The notes below the pieces were generated by a model, which worked only from the letters and a program-made list of their open reading frames with translations, did not search any database and had not been told where the DNA came from. A stretch of 64,000 bases of DNA, from the NCBI RefSeq assembly GCF_018122625.2, contig NZ_JAGQFT020000011.1, positions 1-64,000 of the forward strand. The letters run 5' to 3'. Below, piece by piece: positions 1 through 10,858 of this stretch. Origin of the DNA: Coralloluteibacterium stylophorae (GTDB lineage Bacteria > Pseudomonadota > Gammaproteobacteria > Xanthomonadales > Xanthomonadaceae). Every line of letters begins with the position of its first letter. Positions within the stretch are counted from its first letter, which is position 1. A program made the translations under genes and the position numbers.

Positions 1-80
1 GTGGGCGGCGTCATCGGGAACCGGGTCGACCTGCGGGCGGGCCGCCCACGATGCGGTGCATTGCCTGCGCCATCAAGAAG

Positions 81-108
81 AAGGGCGGACGCCGCGGCGC
101 CCGCCCTT
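81..108 (-). terminator. possible intrinsic terminator after gcd
   Basis: Arms AAGGGCGG (81-88) and CCGCCCTT (101-108) form an 8-bp stem around a GC-rich loop. Read on the minus strand the hairpin is followed by a pyrimidine-rich tail (TTCTTCTTG), which suits termination of the gcd-like gene ending at 134. The inner loop pairs imperfectly, so confidence is moderate. The first 60 bases of the window show no gene I can support. Confidence 0.4.
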
Positions 109-133
109 GCCGTCGTCCGCTCCGCCTGCGGGA

Positions 134-2722
134 CTACTCCCGCGCCGGCAGTGCGTAGGCGATGACGTAGTCGCCGTTCGGCGTCTCCATGAAGTGGTGG
201 CCGCTGGCGACGATGACTAGGTACTCGCGCCCGTCGGCCTCGTACACCATCGGCGTGGCCTGGCCGCCGGCCGGCAGCACGTCCGACCACACCGTCTCGC
301 CGGTCTCGATGTCGATCGCACGGATCAGGTTGTCGGTGGCCGCGGCGATGAACACCAGGCCGCTGGCGGTGATCACCGAGCCGCCGTTGTTGGGCGTGCC
401 GATGTCCACCGGCAGCATCGAGGGGATGCCGAACGGTCCGTTGGCGCGGCCGGTGCCGAACGGGCGGTCCCACAGCGTGCGGCCGGTGGCCAGCTCGATC
501 GCGCGGATCCCGCCGTAGGGCGGCTCCTTGCACAGCAGGCCGGTGAACGGCAGGCGCCAGCCGGCGTTGACGTCGATCGCGAACGGCGTGCCGATCTGCG
601 GATCGCCGGCGCCCTCGGCGCTGCCGCCCTGGTCCATGCTGCCGCCGCGGACCGACTTCTGGTCGCGCGGCAGCCAGCCGCGGGCGTCGGCGATCTCGCG
701 CGGGACCAGTTCGTTGAAGTTCGGCATGTCGTTGTAGTTGGCGACGATCACCCCGCGGTGCGGATCGATCGCCACGCCGCCCCAGTCGGATCCGCCGTTG
801 TAGCCGGGATACTCGATGAAGCGCTGGTTCGCGGTCGGCGGCGTGTAGAAGCCCTGGTAGCTGGCCTGGCGGAACTGGATGCGGCAGGCCATCTGGTCGT
901 AGGGCGTCATGCCCCACATGTCGCGCTCGGTGAGGTCGTCGTCGCGGCGCAGCGTGTGGTAGAGCGAATGCGGCTGCGTCGGCGAGCGCATCTCCGGCTC
1001 CTCGCCGCCCTGCGGCGCCGGGCGTTCCTCGACGCCCACCAGCGGCTCGCCGGTGCGGCGGTCGAGGATGTAGATGTCGCCCTGCTTGCTGGGCAGCACC
1101 ACCGCCGGCACGGTGCCGGTGTCGGTGGGAAAGTCGACCAGGGTCGCCTGCGAGCCGAGGTCGTAGTCCCATACGTCCATGTGCACGGTCTGGAAGTGCC
1201 ACGCCGGCTTGCCGGTGTTGACGTCGATGGCCACCAGCGCGGTCGTGTACGGCGTCTCGAAGGGCCGCCGCGAGCTGCTCCAGTAATCGGCGGCGGAGTT
1301 GCCCATCGGCAGGTAGACCAGGCCCAGCTCCTCGTCGCCGGAGGCCATGGTCCACATGTTGGGGGTGCCGAGGGTGTAGGTCTCGCCTTCGGGAGGACGC
1401 CCGCTGCGCTCGGGCGCGCCCATGTCCCAGGCCCAGCGCAGCTCGCCGGTGACCGCGTCGAAGCCCTGGATCACGCCCGAGGGCGCCCAGCGGTACTGGC
1501 CGTCGGTGACCTGGTGGCCGGTGACGATCACGCCCTGCACGATCACCGGCGGCGAGTTGATCGCGGTCATGTAGGGCTGCACGTCGCCCATGCCCTCGGT
1601 GATGTCGACCTCGCCGTTGTCGCCGAAGCCCGGGCACGGCGTGCCCGTCTCCGCGTCGACCGCGATGAGCCGGCTGTCCTGCGTGCCCTGGAGGATGCGG
1701 GTGCGGCACAGCGCGCCGTCGGCCGCGGCGTCGGCGAGGGCGGGCGGTGCCACGTCCACCGGCACCGGCGTGGTCTGCGGCGTCTCGGGCGTGCTGCGCG
1801 CGCTCGGCGCGTCGGCGGCGACGGCCTCGGTCTCGAGCGTGGCGGCGGGCGCCGGCGTCGGCGCGGCGGGCGTCTCGTAGTAGACGACGCCGCGGCAGGC
1901 GGCGGTGTAGGGAATCGCGTCGTCGGAGACCTGCGGGTCGTAGCGCCAGCGTTCCTCGCCCGAGGCGGCATCCAGCGCGATCATGATGTTGCGCGCCGAG
2001 CACAGATAGACGGTGTCGCCCACCTTCAGCGGCGTGGTCTCCGCGCCCCAGCGTTCCTCGGGCAGGTCGCCGGTGCGGTAGACCCAGGCGCGCTCCAGAT
2101 CGCCCACGTTGTCGCGATCGATCTGCGCCAGTGGGGTATAGCGCAGCGCGTCCTGGCCGCGCCCGTAGGCGGCCCAGTCGGCGTCGGGCTGGGTCGCGCC
2201 GCTGGCGCCCGGCACGCTGCCGGAGGAGATCGCGGGGGCGACGGTGGACGCGGTGGCGGCGGGGAAGTCGTCCACCGGTCCGGTCACGCCGTGCGGCGCG
2301 AAGGCGAGGACGAAGGCGACCACCAGCGCGAGCACGCCGGCGCCGGCGATGCCCCAGGCGGTCCCGCGCGCGGCGGGCCGGTCCAGGCGCGGCAGGGTCA
2401 GCGCGACCAGGATGCCGAGCACCAGCACCACGTCGAGCCGCGGCACCCAGCGCCAGTAGTCGAGCCCGGATTCCCAGATCGTCCACGCGAGCGTGCCGAC
2501 GAAGACCGCGGCGTACCACCAGGCGCCGGCGCGCCGACCCGCGACGAGTAGCACGCCCGAGACGAGCATGCCGATGCCCGCCAGCAGGTAGTACCAGGAG
2601 CCGCCGACCACGGCGAGCCAGATGCCGCCGAACAGCAACCCGAGGGCTGCCAGCGTCACCACGACGCCGACGATGCGGGGCAGCCAGCCGATCTCGCGGC
2701 CGGTACGGGGCGCTGTCGCCAT
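134..2722 (-). CDS. gcd: membrane-bound PQQ-dependent dehydrogenase, glucose/quinate/shikimate family
   Basis: This is a quinoprotein that oxidises a sugar or polyol in the periplasm and passes electrons to ubiquinone. The first ~145 residues hold about five membrane segments, as in glucose dehydrogenase. From ~residue 180 the protein has the PQQ beta-propeller pattern: DRDNVGDLERAWVYRTGD, then W-motif repeats ending in IDIETGETVW near the C-terminus. A TVHMDVWDYDLGSQ segment matches the region holding the catalytic Asp in this family. The length (862 aa) exceeds the usual ~800, mainly because of a Pro/Thr/Ala-rich insertion at residues ~283-335. The ATG is preceded by GGAGAG, a good ribosome site. 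Substrate is not decided by sequence. PQQ synthesis genes are not in the window. Confidence 0.9.
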   Translation of the reverse strand: MATAPRTGREIGWLPRIVGVVVTLAALGLLFGGIWLAVVGGSWYYLLAGIGMLVSGVLLVAGRRAGAWWYAAVFVGTLAWTIWESGLDYWRWVPRLDVVLVLGILVALTLPRLDRPAARGTAWGIAGAGVLALVVAFVLAFAPHGVTGPVDDFPAATASTVAPAISSGSVPGASGATQPDADWAAYGRGQDALRYTPLAQIDRDNVGDLERAWVYRTGDLPEERWGAETTPLKVGDTVYLCSARNIMIALDAASGEERWRYDPQVSDDAIPYTAACRGVVYYETPAAPTPAPAATLETEAVAADAPSARSTPETPQTTPVPVDVAPPALADAAADGALCRTRILQGTQDSRLIAVDAETGTPCPGFGDNGEVDITEGMGDVQPYMTAINSPPVIVQGVIVTGHQVTDGQYRWAPSGVIQGFDAVTGELRWAWDMGAPERSGRPPEGETYTLGTPNMWTMASGDEELGLVYLPMGNSAADYWSSSRRPFETPYTTALVAIDVNTGKPAWHFQTVHMDVWDYDLGSQATLVDFPTDTGTVPAVVLPSKQGDIYILDRRTGEPLVGVEERPAPQGGEEPEMRSPTQPHSLYHTLRRDDDLTERDMWGMTPYDQMACRIQFRQASYQGFYTPPTANQRFIEYPGYNGGSDWGGVAIDPHRGVIVANYNDMPNFNELVPREIADARGWLPRDQKSVRGGSMDQGGSAEGAGDPQIGTPFAIDVNAGWRLPFTGLLCKEPPYGGIRAIELATGRTLWDRPFGTGRANGPFGIPSMLPVDIGTPNNGGSVITASGLVFIAAATDNLIRAIDIETGETVWSDVLPAGGQATPMVYEADGREYLVIVASGHHFMETPNGDYVIAYALPARE

Positions 2723-2836
2723 GTTCTCTCTCCTCGAAGGCAGGTACGCGCATGCGCCGGTCTCGGCGCGGGCGGTCCCCGAAGCTAGCCGGCGTTGCGA
2801 AGAGATCCGGTGAAGGGCGCGGCATGCGCCGCTGCG

Positions 2837-4525
2837 TCACGTCACGCGCGTGTCGCCGCCGGCGAGCCCGGCCGCCATCGCCTCGCGCATCAGGTATTTC
2901 TGCACCTTGCCGGTGACGGTCATCGGAAAGCCGTCGACGAAGCGCACATAGCGCGGGATCTTGTAGTGGGCGATGCGCCCGCGGCAGTAGTCGCGCAGCG
3001 CCTCGGCATCGAGGCTGGCGCCCTCGCGCAGGCGCACCCAGGCGCAGACCTCCTCGCCGTACTTCGCGTCCGGCACGCCGAACACCTGCACGTCGGCGAT
3101 CGCCGGATGCGCGTACAGGAACTCCTCGATCTCGCGCGGGTACACGTTCTCGCCGCCGCGGATGAGCATGTCCTTGAGCCGGCCGACGATGCTGCAGTAG
3201 CCGTCGCCGTCGACGACGGCGAGGTCGCCGGTGTGCATCCAGCCGTCGGCGTCGAGCACCTCGGCGGTGCGCTCGGCATCGTTCCAGTAGCCCTGCATCA
3301 CCGAATAGCCGCGGGTGTGCAGCTCGCCGGCGACGCCGCGCGGCACCACCGCGCCCGCGCCGTCGACCACGCGCACCTCGACGTGCGGATGCACGCGCCC
3401 GACCGTGGCGACGCGGCGGTCGAGCGGGTCGTCGGGCGTGGTCTGGAAGCTGACCGGACTGGTCTCGGTCATGCCGTAGGCGATGGTGACGTCGCGCATG
3501 TGCATGGTCTCGACCACCTTCCTCATCACCTCGACCGGGCACGGCGAACCGGCCATGATCCCGGTGCGCAGCGAGCCGAGGTCGAACTCGCCGAAGCGTG
3601 GATGCTCGAGTTCGGCGATGAACATCGTCGGCACCCCGTGCAGGCCCGTGCAGCGCTCCTCGGCCACGGTCTCGAGCGTCGCCAGCGCATCGAAGCCCTC
3701 TCCCGGGATCACCATGCAGGCGCCGTGGGTCACGCAGGCGAGGTTGCCCAGCACCATCCCGAAGCAGTGGTAGAAGGGCACCGGGATGCACAGCCGGTCG
3801 GTTTCGGTCAGGCGCATCGCCTCGCCGACGAAGCGGCCGTTGTTGAGGATGTTGCGATGGGTCAGCGTCGCACCCTTGGGTGCGCCGGTGGTGCCGGAGG
3901 TGAACTGGATGTTGACCGCATCGTCCGGGCGCAGGCCCGCCTCGACCTCGCGCAGCATGCCGATCGAGGCGGTGTCGTCGCAGCCCGCGATCGCGTCGAA
4001 ATCGCGGGTGCCGGCGATGGCCCCGCCCCCGCCGAGCACGATCACCTCGCGCAGCTCGGGCAGCCGCGCCGCGGCGAGGTGGCCGGGCTGGCAGGCGTCG
4101 AGCTCGGGAGCGACCTCGCGCAGCAGCGCGAGGTAATCGGAGGTTTTGAAGCGCCGCGCCAGCACCAGGGCGCGACAGCCCACCCGGGTCAGCGCGTACT
4201 CGAGTTCGTGGGTGCGGTAGGCCGGGTTGATGTTGACCAGGATCAATCCGGCGCGCGCGGTCGCGAACTGCATCAGCACCCATTCGGCGCGGTTCGGCGA
4301 CCAGATGCCGACGCGGTCGCCGGGCTCGAGCCCGAGGCCGAGCAGGCCGGCGGCGAGGCGGTCGACGGCGCGGTCGAGCCCGGCGTAGTCCATGCGCACG
4401 CCCTGCTCGCGGACCACCAGCGCCGGTCGCTGCGGATGCCGCGCGGCGATCCGCGTGAGCATCGCGCCGATGGTCTCCTCGAGCAGCGGGCGGTCGCTCG
4501 GACCGCGGACATGGCTGTCGCGCAT
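2837..4525 (-). CDS. AMP-binding acyl-CoA synthetase (fatty-acid or short/medium-chain acyl-CoA ligase)
   Basis: This is a 562-aa ANL-superfamily adenylating enzyme that activates a carboxylic acid to acyl-AMP and then acyl-CoA. The P-loop-like motif [11 protein letters not shown] lies near residue 207. YGMTETSP is the A5 motif, [13 protein letters not shown] is A7, and [19 protein letters not shown] is A8. The catalytic lysine lies in the terminal TVTGKVQK. The start MRDSHVRG was chosen because the family-like N-terminus ([10 protein letters not shown]) begins just after it and the reading frame upstream looks non-coding. It is divergent from adhC across a 399-bp gap, so it may act on acids made by the neighbouring alcohol-oxidation genes. 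That link is inference, and the substrate is unknown. Confidence 0.88.
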   Translation of the reverse strand: MRDSHVRGPSDRPLLEETIGAMLTRIAARHPQRPALVVREQGVRMDYAGLDRAVDRLAAGLLGLGLEPGDRVGIWSPNRAEWVLMQFATARAGLILVNINPAYRTHELEYALTRVGCRALVLARRFKTSDYLALLREVAPELDACQPGHLAAARLPELREVIVLGGGGAIAGTRDFDAIAGCDDTASIGMLREVEAGLRPDDAVNIQFTSGTTGAPKGATLTHRNILNNGRFVGEAMRLTETDRLCIPVPFYHCFGMVLGNLACVTHGACMVIPGEGFDALATLETVAEERCTGLHGVPTMFIAELEHPRFGEFDLGSLRTGIMAGSPCPVEVMRKVVETMHMRDVTIAYGMTETSPVSFQTTPDDPLDRRVATVGRVHPHVEVRVVDGAGAVVPRGVAGELHTRGYSVMQGYWNDAERTAEVLDADGWMHTGDLAVVDGDGYCSIVGRLKDMLIRGGENVYPREIEEFLYAHPAIADVQVFGVPDAKYGEEVCAWVRLREGASLDAEALRDYCRGRIAHYKIPRYVRFVDGFPMTVTGKVQKYLMREAMAAGLAGGDTRVT

Positions 4526-6037
<1,512 letters not shown>

Positions 6038-6095
6038 CCACACCGGCCGGCGCGCGGACGCGCCGGCCGTCCACCCATCATCCGGAGGTTGCGCC

Positions 6096-6668
6096 ATGAC
6101 CGTCTCGCTCCATCCGTCCATCGACAACGGCATCCGCAGGGGGAACCCCGACTTCGCCGGCGGCACGCTGCACTGCCACTGCGCGACCGACAAGGTCGAG
6201 GTCACGATCGACCAGCAGGTCCTGCACAACCACGCCTGCGGCTGCACCAAGTGCTGGAAGCCCGAGGGCGCCTGGTTCTCGGTCATCGCGGTGGTCCCGC
6301 GCGACAAGGTCGAGGTCGTCGCGCATGCCGAGAAGCTCAGGGTCGTCGACGAGAGCGCGGCGATCCAGCGTCACGCCTGCACCGGCTGCGGCGTGCACAT
6401 GTTCGGGCGCATCGAGAACACGGCGCACCCTTTCCACGGGCTGGACTTCGTCCACGTCGAGCTGTCGGACGAGGAGGGCTGGCAGGAGCCGCAGTTCGCC
6501 GCCTTCGTGTCCTCGATCATCGAGTCCGGCGCCGACCCGGCCAACCAGGATGCGGTGCGCGCGCGCTTCCGCGAGCTGGGGCTCGAGCCCTACGACTGCC
6601 TGTCGCCACCGCTGATGGACGCCATCGCCACGCACGTCGCCAAGAGCCAGGGAAAGCTGGCCGCCTGA
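6096..6668 (+). CDS. gfa: Gfa-like glutathione-dependent formaldehyde-activating enzyme
   Basis: The 190-aa protein belongs to the GFA/CENP-V zinc family, described as speeding or buffering the formation of S-hydroxymethylglutathione from formaldehyde and glutathione. Zinc-type cysteines are clear: CHC near residue 28, CGCTKC near residue 50, then CTGCG near residue 97. The start ATG follows GGAGG. Its place between adhC and xoxF strengthens the functional call. Enzyme activity of Gfa proteins has been debated (catalyst versus glutathione carrier), so the biochemical role is less sure than the family. Confidence 0.92.
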   Translation: MTVSLHPSIDNGIRRGNPDFAGGTLHCHCATDKVEVTIDQQVLHNHACGCTKCWKPEGAWFSVIAVVPRDKVEVVAHAEKLRVVDESAAIQRHACTGCGVHMFGRIENTAHPFHGLDFVHVELSDEEGWQEPQFAAFVSSIIESGADPANQDAVRARFRELGLEPYDCLSPPLMDAIATHVAKSQGKLAA

Positions 6669-6748
6669 GGTCCGCTACCAGATCGCGACGCGCAAGCGCC
6701 GCCTACGAAAACATCGAGCCGCATCCGCGGCCGCGAGGGAGGACAGAC

Positions 6749-8653
6749 ATGAACCGTTCGCTGCTCACCATGGCGCTCGTCGCCGGAATGGCCGTCGTGC
6801 CGGCCCACGCGGCCAGCACCGACCAGGAGTTGATGACCAACAACCAGGATCCCGGCAACTGGTCCGGGATCGGCCGCGATTTCGCGCTGACCCGCCACAG
6901 CCCGCTCGAGGGGATCAACCGCGACAACGTCAAGAACCTGAAGATGGCGTGGGAGATGAAGACCGGCGCCACCCGCGGCCACGAGGGCCAGCCGCTGGTG
7001 ATCGACGAAGTGATGTACATGGTCAGCGCCTACCCCAACCACGTCTACGCGATCGACGTATCCCAGACCGACCGCGGCAAGGTGCTGTGGCAGTACACGC
7101 CCGACCAGGACGAGCGCGCGGTGGCGGTCGCCTGTTGCGACACGGTCAACCGCGGCCTGTCCTACGCCAACGGCTCGGTGGTGTTCGGCAGCCTCAGCGG
7201 CGAGGTCATCGCGCTGGACGCCAAGACCGGCGAGGTCGACTGGAAGAAGAAGCTGGCCTATCCCGAGAAGGGAGAGACCATCACCATGGCGCCGATCATC
7301 GCCGACGGGAAGGTCATCGCCGGCATCAGCGGCAACGAATTCGGCGTGCGCGGCCGCGTGGTGGCCTACGACCTCGGCAACGGCAACGAGGTCTGGACCT
7401 GCCACGCCACCGGCACCGACGACGACATCTGCCTCGGCGAGGACTACAACAAGGCCAACCCGCAGTTCGGCCAGCGCGGCGACCTCGGCATCAAGACCTA
7501 TCCCGGCGAGGAGTGGCAGCGCGGCGGCGGCGCAGCCTGGGGCTGGTACAGCTACGACCCCAAGCTGCAGCTGGTGTACTACGGCACCGGCAACCCGGGC
7601 CTGTGGAGCCCGAGCTACCGCTGCGCCGCCGACAACCACGAGGCCTGCAACGACGGCCAGGCGGACAACAAGTGGTCGATGACCACCTTCGCGCGCAAGG
7701 TCGACACCGGCGAGGCGGTGTGGGGCTACCAGAAGACGCCGTTCGACCAGTGGGACTACGACGGCATCAACGAGCCGATCCTGGTCGACCTCACCATCGA
7801 CGGCAAGCAGGTGCCGGCGCTGGTGCAGTTCGACCGCAACGGCTTCGCCTACGTCCACGACCGCCGCGACGGCACCCTGCTGCGCGCGCACAAGTTCGTC
7901 GAGGTGAACTGGGCCGAGCGCGTCGACATGGAGACCGGGCGGCCGGTGAAGGTCGAGGCGCATTCGCCGTTTGCGCGAGGCAAGAACGTGATGGCGATGC
8001 CCTCGGCGATGGGCGGCAAGGACCAGCAGCCGTGCTCGGTCGACCCCAACCGGCCGAACATCTTCTACTGCCCGACCAACAACTGGCACATGGAGCTCGA
8101 CCCGCAGGAGCGCGGCGCGACGATGCAGGGCCTGCCCTACGTCTTCGCCAACGTGCTGATGAAGCCGAACAAGCCGGGCGCGCTGGGCGTGGTCAAGGCC
8201 TTCGACGTGGTCAGCGGCAAGACGCTGTGGGAGCGCGAGGAGAAGTTCCCGACCTGGAGCGGCACCCTGGTTACCGACGGCGGCCTGGTGTTCTACGGCA
8301 CCCTCGACGGCTGGTTCCGCGCGGTCAATTCCGAGACCGGCGAGGAACTGTGGTCGAAGAAGCTGCCGTCCGGCGTCATCGGCAATCCGATCGCCTACGA
8401 GGCCAACGGCGAGGAGTACGTGGCGGTCTACTCCGGCGTCGGCGGCTGGATCGGCCTGCCGATCACCGCGGGCCTGGATCCGGCCGATCCCTACGGTGCA
8501 CTGGGCGCGGCGGGGCTGGCCTTCAGCAACGACTTCGACCAGATCCCGCTGGGCGGCATGGTGCACACCTTCCGCATCGGCGGCGCCGGCAACACGGTCG
8601 AGGCGCCGAACAGCGATCCGGTGGATCCGAACGCACAGGCCGCGGCCAACTGA
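6749..8653 (+). CDS. xoxF: XoxF-type lanthanide- and PQQ-dependent methanol/alcohol dehydrogenase
   Basis: This is a 634-aa periplasmic quinoprotein with a cleavable signal peptide (hydrophobic stretch ending at ~residue 22, PAHA-AS). It oxidises methanol, and often other primary alcohols or formaldehyde, passing electrons to a c-type cytochrome. The adjacent-cysteine disulfide expected in this family is C129-C130. The motif DQWDYDGINE places the catalytic Asp at 336 and the extra Asp that marks lanthanide-dependent XoxF at 338; calcium MxaF enzymes have Ala there. GISGNEFGVRGR and YYGTGNPG hold the expected Glu and Asn metal ligands. GGAGG lies just upstream of the ATG. The stop codon shares its A with the next gene's ATG. 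No mxaI-like small subunit is present, as expected for XoxF. Confidence 0.95.
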   Translation: MNRSLLTMALVAGMAVVPAHAASTDQELMTNNQDPGNWSGIGRDFALTRHSPLEGINRDNVKNLKMAWEMKTGATRGHEGQPLVIDEVMYMVSAYPNHVYAIDVSQTDRGKVLWQYTPDQDERAVAVACCDTVNRGLSYANGSVVFGSLSGEVIALDAKTGEVDWKKKLAYPEKGETITMAPIIADGKVIAGISGNEFGVRGRVVAYDLGNGNEVWTCHATGTDDDICLGEDYNKANPQFGQRGDLGIKTYPGEEWQRGGGAAWGWYSYDPKLQLVYYGTGNPGLWSPSYRCAADNHEACNDGQADNKWSMTTFARKVDTGEAVWGYQKTPFDQWDYDGINEPILVDLTIDGKQVPALVQFDRNGFAYVHDRRDGTLLRAHKFVEVNWAERVDMETGRPVKVEAHSPFARGKNVMAMPSAMGGKDQQPCSVDPNRPNIFYCPTNNWHMELDPQERGATMQGLPYVFANVLMKPNKPGALGVVKAFDVVSGKTLWEREEKFPTWSGTLVTDGGLVFYGTLDGWFRAVNSETGEELWSKKLPSGVIGNPIAYEANGEEYVAVYSGVGGWIGLPITAGLDPADPYGALGAAGLAFSNDFDQIPLGGMVHTFRIGGAGNTVEAPNSDPVDPNAQAAAN

Positions 8654-10353
8654 TGGGCATGCCGGTTGGAACGTCGGGCGCGTCCGGCGCGCCCAGGCAG
8701 GCCGGAGGCGCCTTCGGGCGCCCCGGCCGGGTCCGGGCTCCGCGCGGCAGGGGGCGCGCGCGCCTGGGCGCAGCGCTCCTGGCGCTGCTGGCCGCGGGCG
8801 GCGCGCAGGCCGCGCCCGCGGGACAGCAGGCCGCCACGCCGCAGGCGCTGCGCATCTGCGCCGATCCCGGCAACATGCCGCTGTCCAACCGCGCGGGCGA
8901 GGGCTTCCAGAACCGCATCGCCGAGGTGCTCGGCGAGGCCATGGGCCTGCCCGTCGAGTACTTCTGGAAGACCTACTACCAGCTCGGCCTGGCCCGCAAC
9001 ACCATCAACGCCGGCAACTGCGACGTGCTGATGGACATGACCAGCGACTTCGAGATGGGGCTGGCCACGCGTCCCCTGTACCGCTCGACCTACGTCCTGG
9101 TCACGCGCAAGGGGATCGACCTCGAGCTGGATTCGCTCGACGACCCGCGGCTGCGCAAGCTGCGCGTCGGCGTCTTCCAGAGTTCGCCCGCGCGCCAGGC
9201 GCTGTACGACCACGGCGTGCGCGGCGAGGTGCAGTACCTGTTCTACGACTCCGCAGCGCGGCCGGAGGACCATCCGGGCAAGCTGGTGGAGGAGGTCGCC
9301 GCCGGGCGCCTCGACGCCGCCGAGTCCTGGGGGCCGGTGGCCGGCTACTACGCCAGGCGCGCGGGGCTGCCGATGCATCCGCTGAACGTGCTCGACGACG
9401 AGGTGCTGGAATACTCGGTCTCCCTCGCCGTGGCCCGGGACAATCGCGCGCTTAAGGAGCGCCTCGAGCAGGCGATGGTGGCCGAGCGCGACGCCATCCG
9501 CGCGATCCTCGACGAATACAACGTGCCGCTGGTGCAGTGCGCCGAGTGCGTGGTGTCGGGCGCGCTGCCGTCGCACGGGCCCTATCCGGAGGCGACCGAC
9601 ACCGGCTTCCGCCCGCAGGCCTCGCCGCAGGCGCTGACGGCGATGCAGGCGCGGCTGGCCCGCGGCGCCACGCCCGATGCGGAGCTGGAGAACGCGATCG
9701 TCGGCATGGATCCCGGCCGCATCGCCTGGCTTCTCGAGCACGGCGCCGATGCGGACGCGGCCATGGCGCAGGGCGGCAACGCGCTGCACCTGGCGATCCG
9801 CAACGAGCAGCCGCAGCTCGTGCGGCAGTTGCTCGAGGCCGGCGCCGACGTGGAGGCGCGCAACCGCGACGGCTGGACGCCGCTGATGCTCGCGGCATGG
9901 CAGGACCAGCCCGAGGCGGTCGACCTGCTCCTCGGCCACGGCGCCGACGTCGGCGCGGTCGGCGGCGACGGCTGGACGGCGCTGACGCTCGCGATCACCT
10001 ACGGCGACGGCGAGATGGTGCGGAGGCTGGTGGAGGCCGGCGCCGATGCCGACGCCGCCAACCCGTCCGGCTTCACGCCGCTGATGTTCGCGGTGACCCG
10101 CAACCAGCCCGACACGCTGGACCTGCTGCTGACCCGCGGCGCCGCCGTCGATCGCGCCAACGCGGCGGGCGTCACGCCGCTGATGATGGCCGCGGCGGGG
10201 GCGCAGGAGCCGCTGGTGCGGCGTCTGCTCGCCGCCGGCGCCGATCCCGGACTGCGCGACGCGCAGGGCAACAGCGCGGCGGACATCGCGCGCCGCGCCG
10301 GCAGCCCGGATCTCGCCCGCACCCTGGACGAGGCGATTGCTCCGGTCCGCTGA
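8653..10353 (+). CDS. xoxJ: XoxJ/MxaJ-like periplasmic solute-binding protein fused to C-terminal ankyrin repeats
   Basis: Residues ~60-310 match the quinoprotein-dehydrogenase-associated solute-binding family (LRICADPGNMPLSN, RNTINAGNCDVLM, AILDEYNVP). In methylotrophs XoxJ/MxaJ is thought to help mature or activate the dehydrogenase. A hydrophobic signal (LGAALLALLAAGG) ends near residue 55 after an unusually long basic N-terminus, so the true start may be internal. From ~residue 344 to the end lie about six ankyrin repeats of ~33 residues, with TPLMLAA, TALTLAI, TPLMFAV and TPLMMAA hairpin starts and LLEAGAD-type second helices. The family usually stops before this domain. The ATG overlaps the xoxF stop, so the two are translationally coupled. 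I infer the ankyrin part binds a protein partner in the periplasm. Confidence 0.88.
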   Translation: MGMPVGTSGASGAPRQAGGAFGRPGRVRAPRGRGRARLGAALLALLAAGGAQAAPAGQQAATPQALRICADPGNMPLSNRAGEGFQNRIAEVLGEAMGLPVEYFWKTYYQLGLARNTINAGNCDVLMDMTSDFEMGLATRPLYRSTYVLVTRKGIDLELDSLDDPRLRKLRVGVFQSSPARQALYDHGVRGEVQYLFYDSAARPEDHPGKLVEEVAAGRLDAAESWGPVAGYYARRAGLPMHPLNVLDDEVLEYSVSLAVARDNRALKERLEQAMVAERDAIRAILDEYNVPLVQCAECVVSGALPSHGPYPEATDTGFRPQASPQALTAMQARLARGATPDAELENAIVGMDPGRIAWLLEHGADADAAMAQGGNALHLAIRNEQPQLVRQLLEAGADVEARNRDGWTPLMLAAWQDQPEAVDLLLGHGADVGAVGGDGWTALTLAITYGDGEMVRRLVEAGADADAANPSGFTPLMFAVTRNQPDTLDLLLTRGAAVDRANAAGVTPLMMAAAGAQEPLVRRLLAAGADPGLRDAQGNSAADIARRAGSPDLARTLDEAIAPVR

Positions 10354-10423
10354 CCGGCGCATGGTCCAAGACGTACGCGGACGCCGCGTCCGCGCTGTTC
10401 CCCCGACAACGCAGGTGAAATCG

Positions 10424-10858
10424 ATGTCCAACGTGTCCCGTCCTTCCCGCACCCTCCTGCGCCTGGCGCTGCTGCTGCTCCCGGCCGCGGCGTCCCTCGG
10501 CACGGCGCTGGCCGCCGACGGCGCCAGCGCCTCGCCGGAGGCGATCGAGGCGGGCAAGAAGCTGTACTTCTCGTCGAGCTGCAACGCCTGCCACGGCGGC
10601 ACCGGCGGCGGTGGCATGTGCCCGCCGCTGACCAACGACATCTGGATCTATGGCGAGGACGACGAGACCCTCCACGCCCTGATCAAAAACGGCACGCCCG
10701 GCATGGAGGCGATCGGCAAGACCCGCGTCGGCCAGGAGAAGGTGGTCGGGCAGATGCCGCCGTTCGGGACCGTGCTCAAGGACGAGGACATCGACAACCT
10801 GATCGCCTTCGTGCACTCGCTGAAGAAGACCGAGGGCGCCAGCGGAGGCGCCAAGTGA
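10424..10858 (+). CDS. small periplasmic c-type cytochrome, probable XoxG-like electron acceptor
   Basis: The 144-aa protein has a signal peptide (LLRLALLLLPAAAS... cut near residue 30) and one haem c site, C53-N-A-C56-H57. A GQMPPFG segment offers the axial methionine. Its place after xoxF and xoxJ-like genes fits the electron acceptor of the dehydrogenase (the xoxFJG pattern). It is shorter than some XoxG proteins, so the assignment rests on context and general class rather than a specific signature. Its last four bases (GTGA) overlap the next gene's start. Confidence 0.85.
   Translation: MSNVSRPSRTLLRLALLLLPAAASLGTALAADGASASPEAIEAGKKLYFSSSCNACHGGTGGGGMCPPLTNDIWIYGEDDETLHALIKNGTPGMEAIGKTRVGQEKVVGQMPPFGTVLKDEDIDNLIAFVHSLKKTEGASGGAK

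Noticed and set aside
1..49. GTGGGCGGC ... GCCGCCCAC inverted repeat at the window start
   Set aside because: The arms are separated by about 31 bases and simple GC-rich repeats of this kind are frequent here; the left flank is cut by the window edge.
6749..8653. Possibility that the dehydrogenase is a calcium-type MxaF or ethanol dehydrogenase
   Set aside because: The DYD motif with the second Asp and absence of a small-subunit gene fit XoxF, not MxaF; the Cys pair alone would not separate them.
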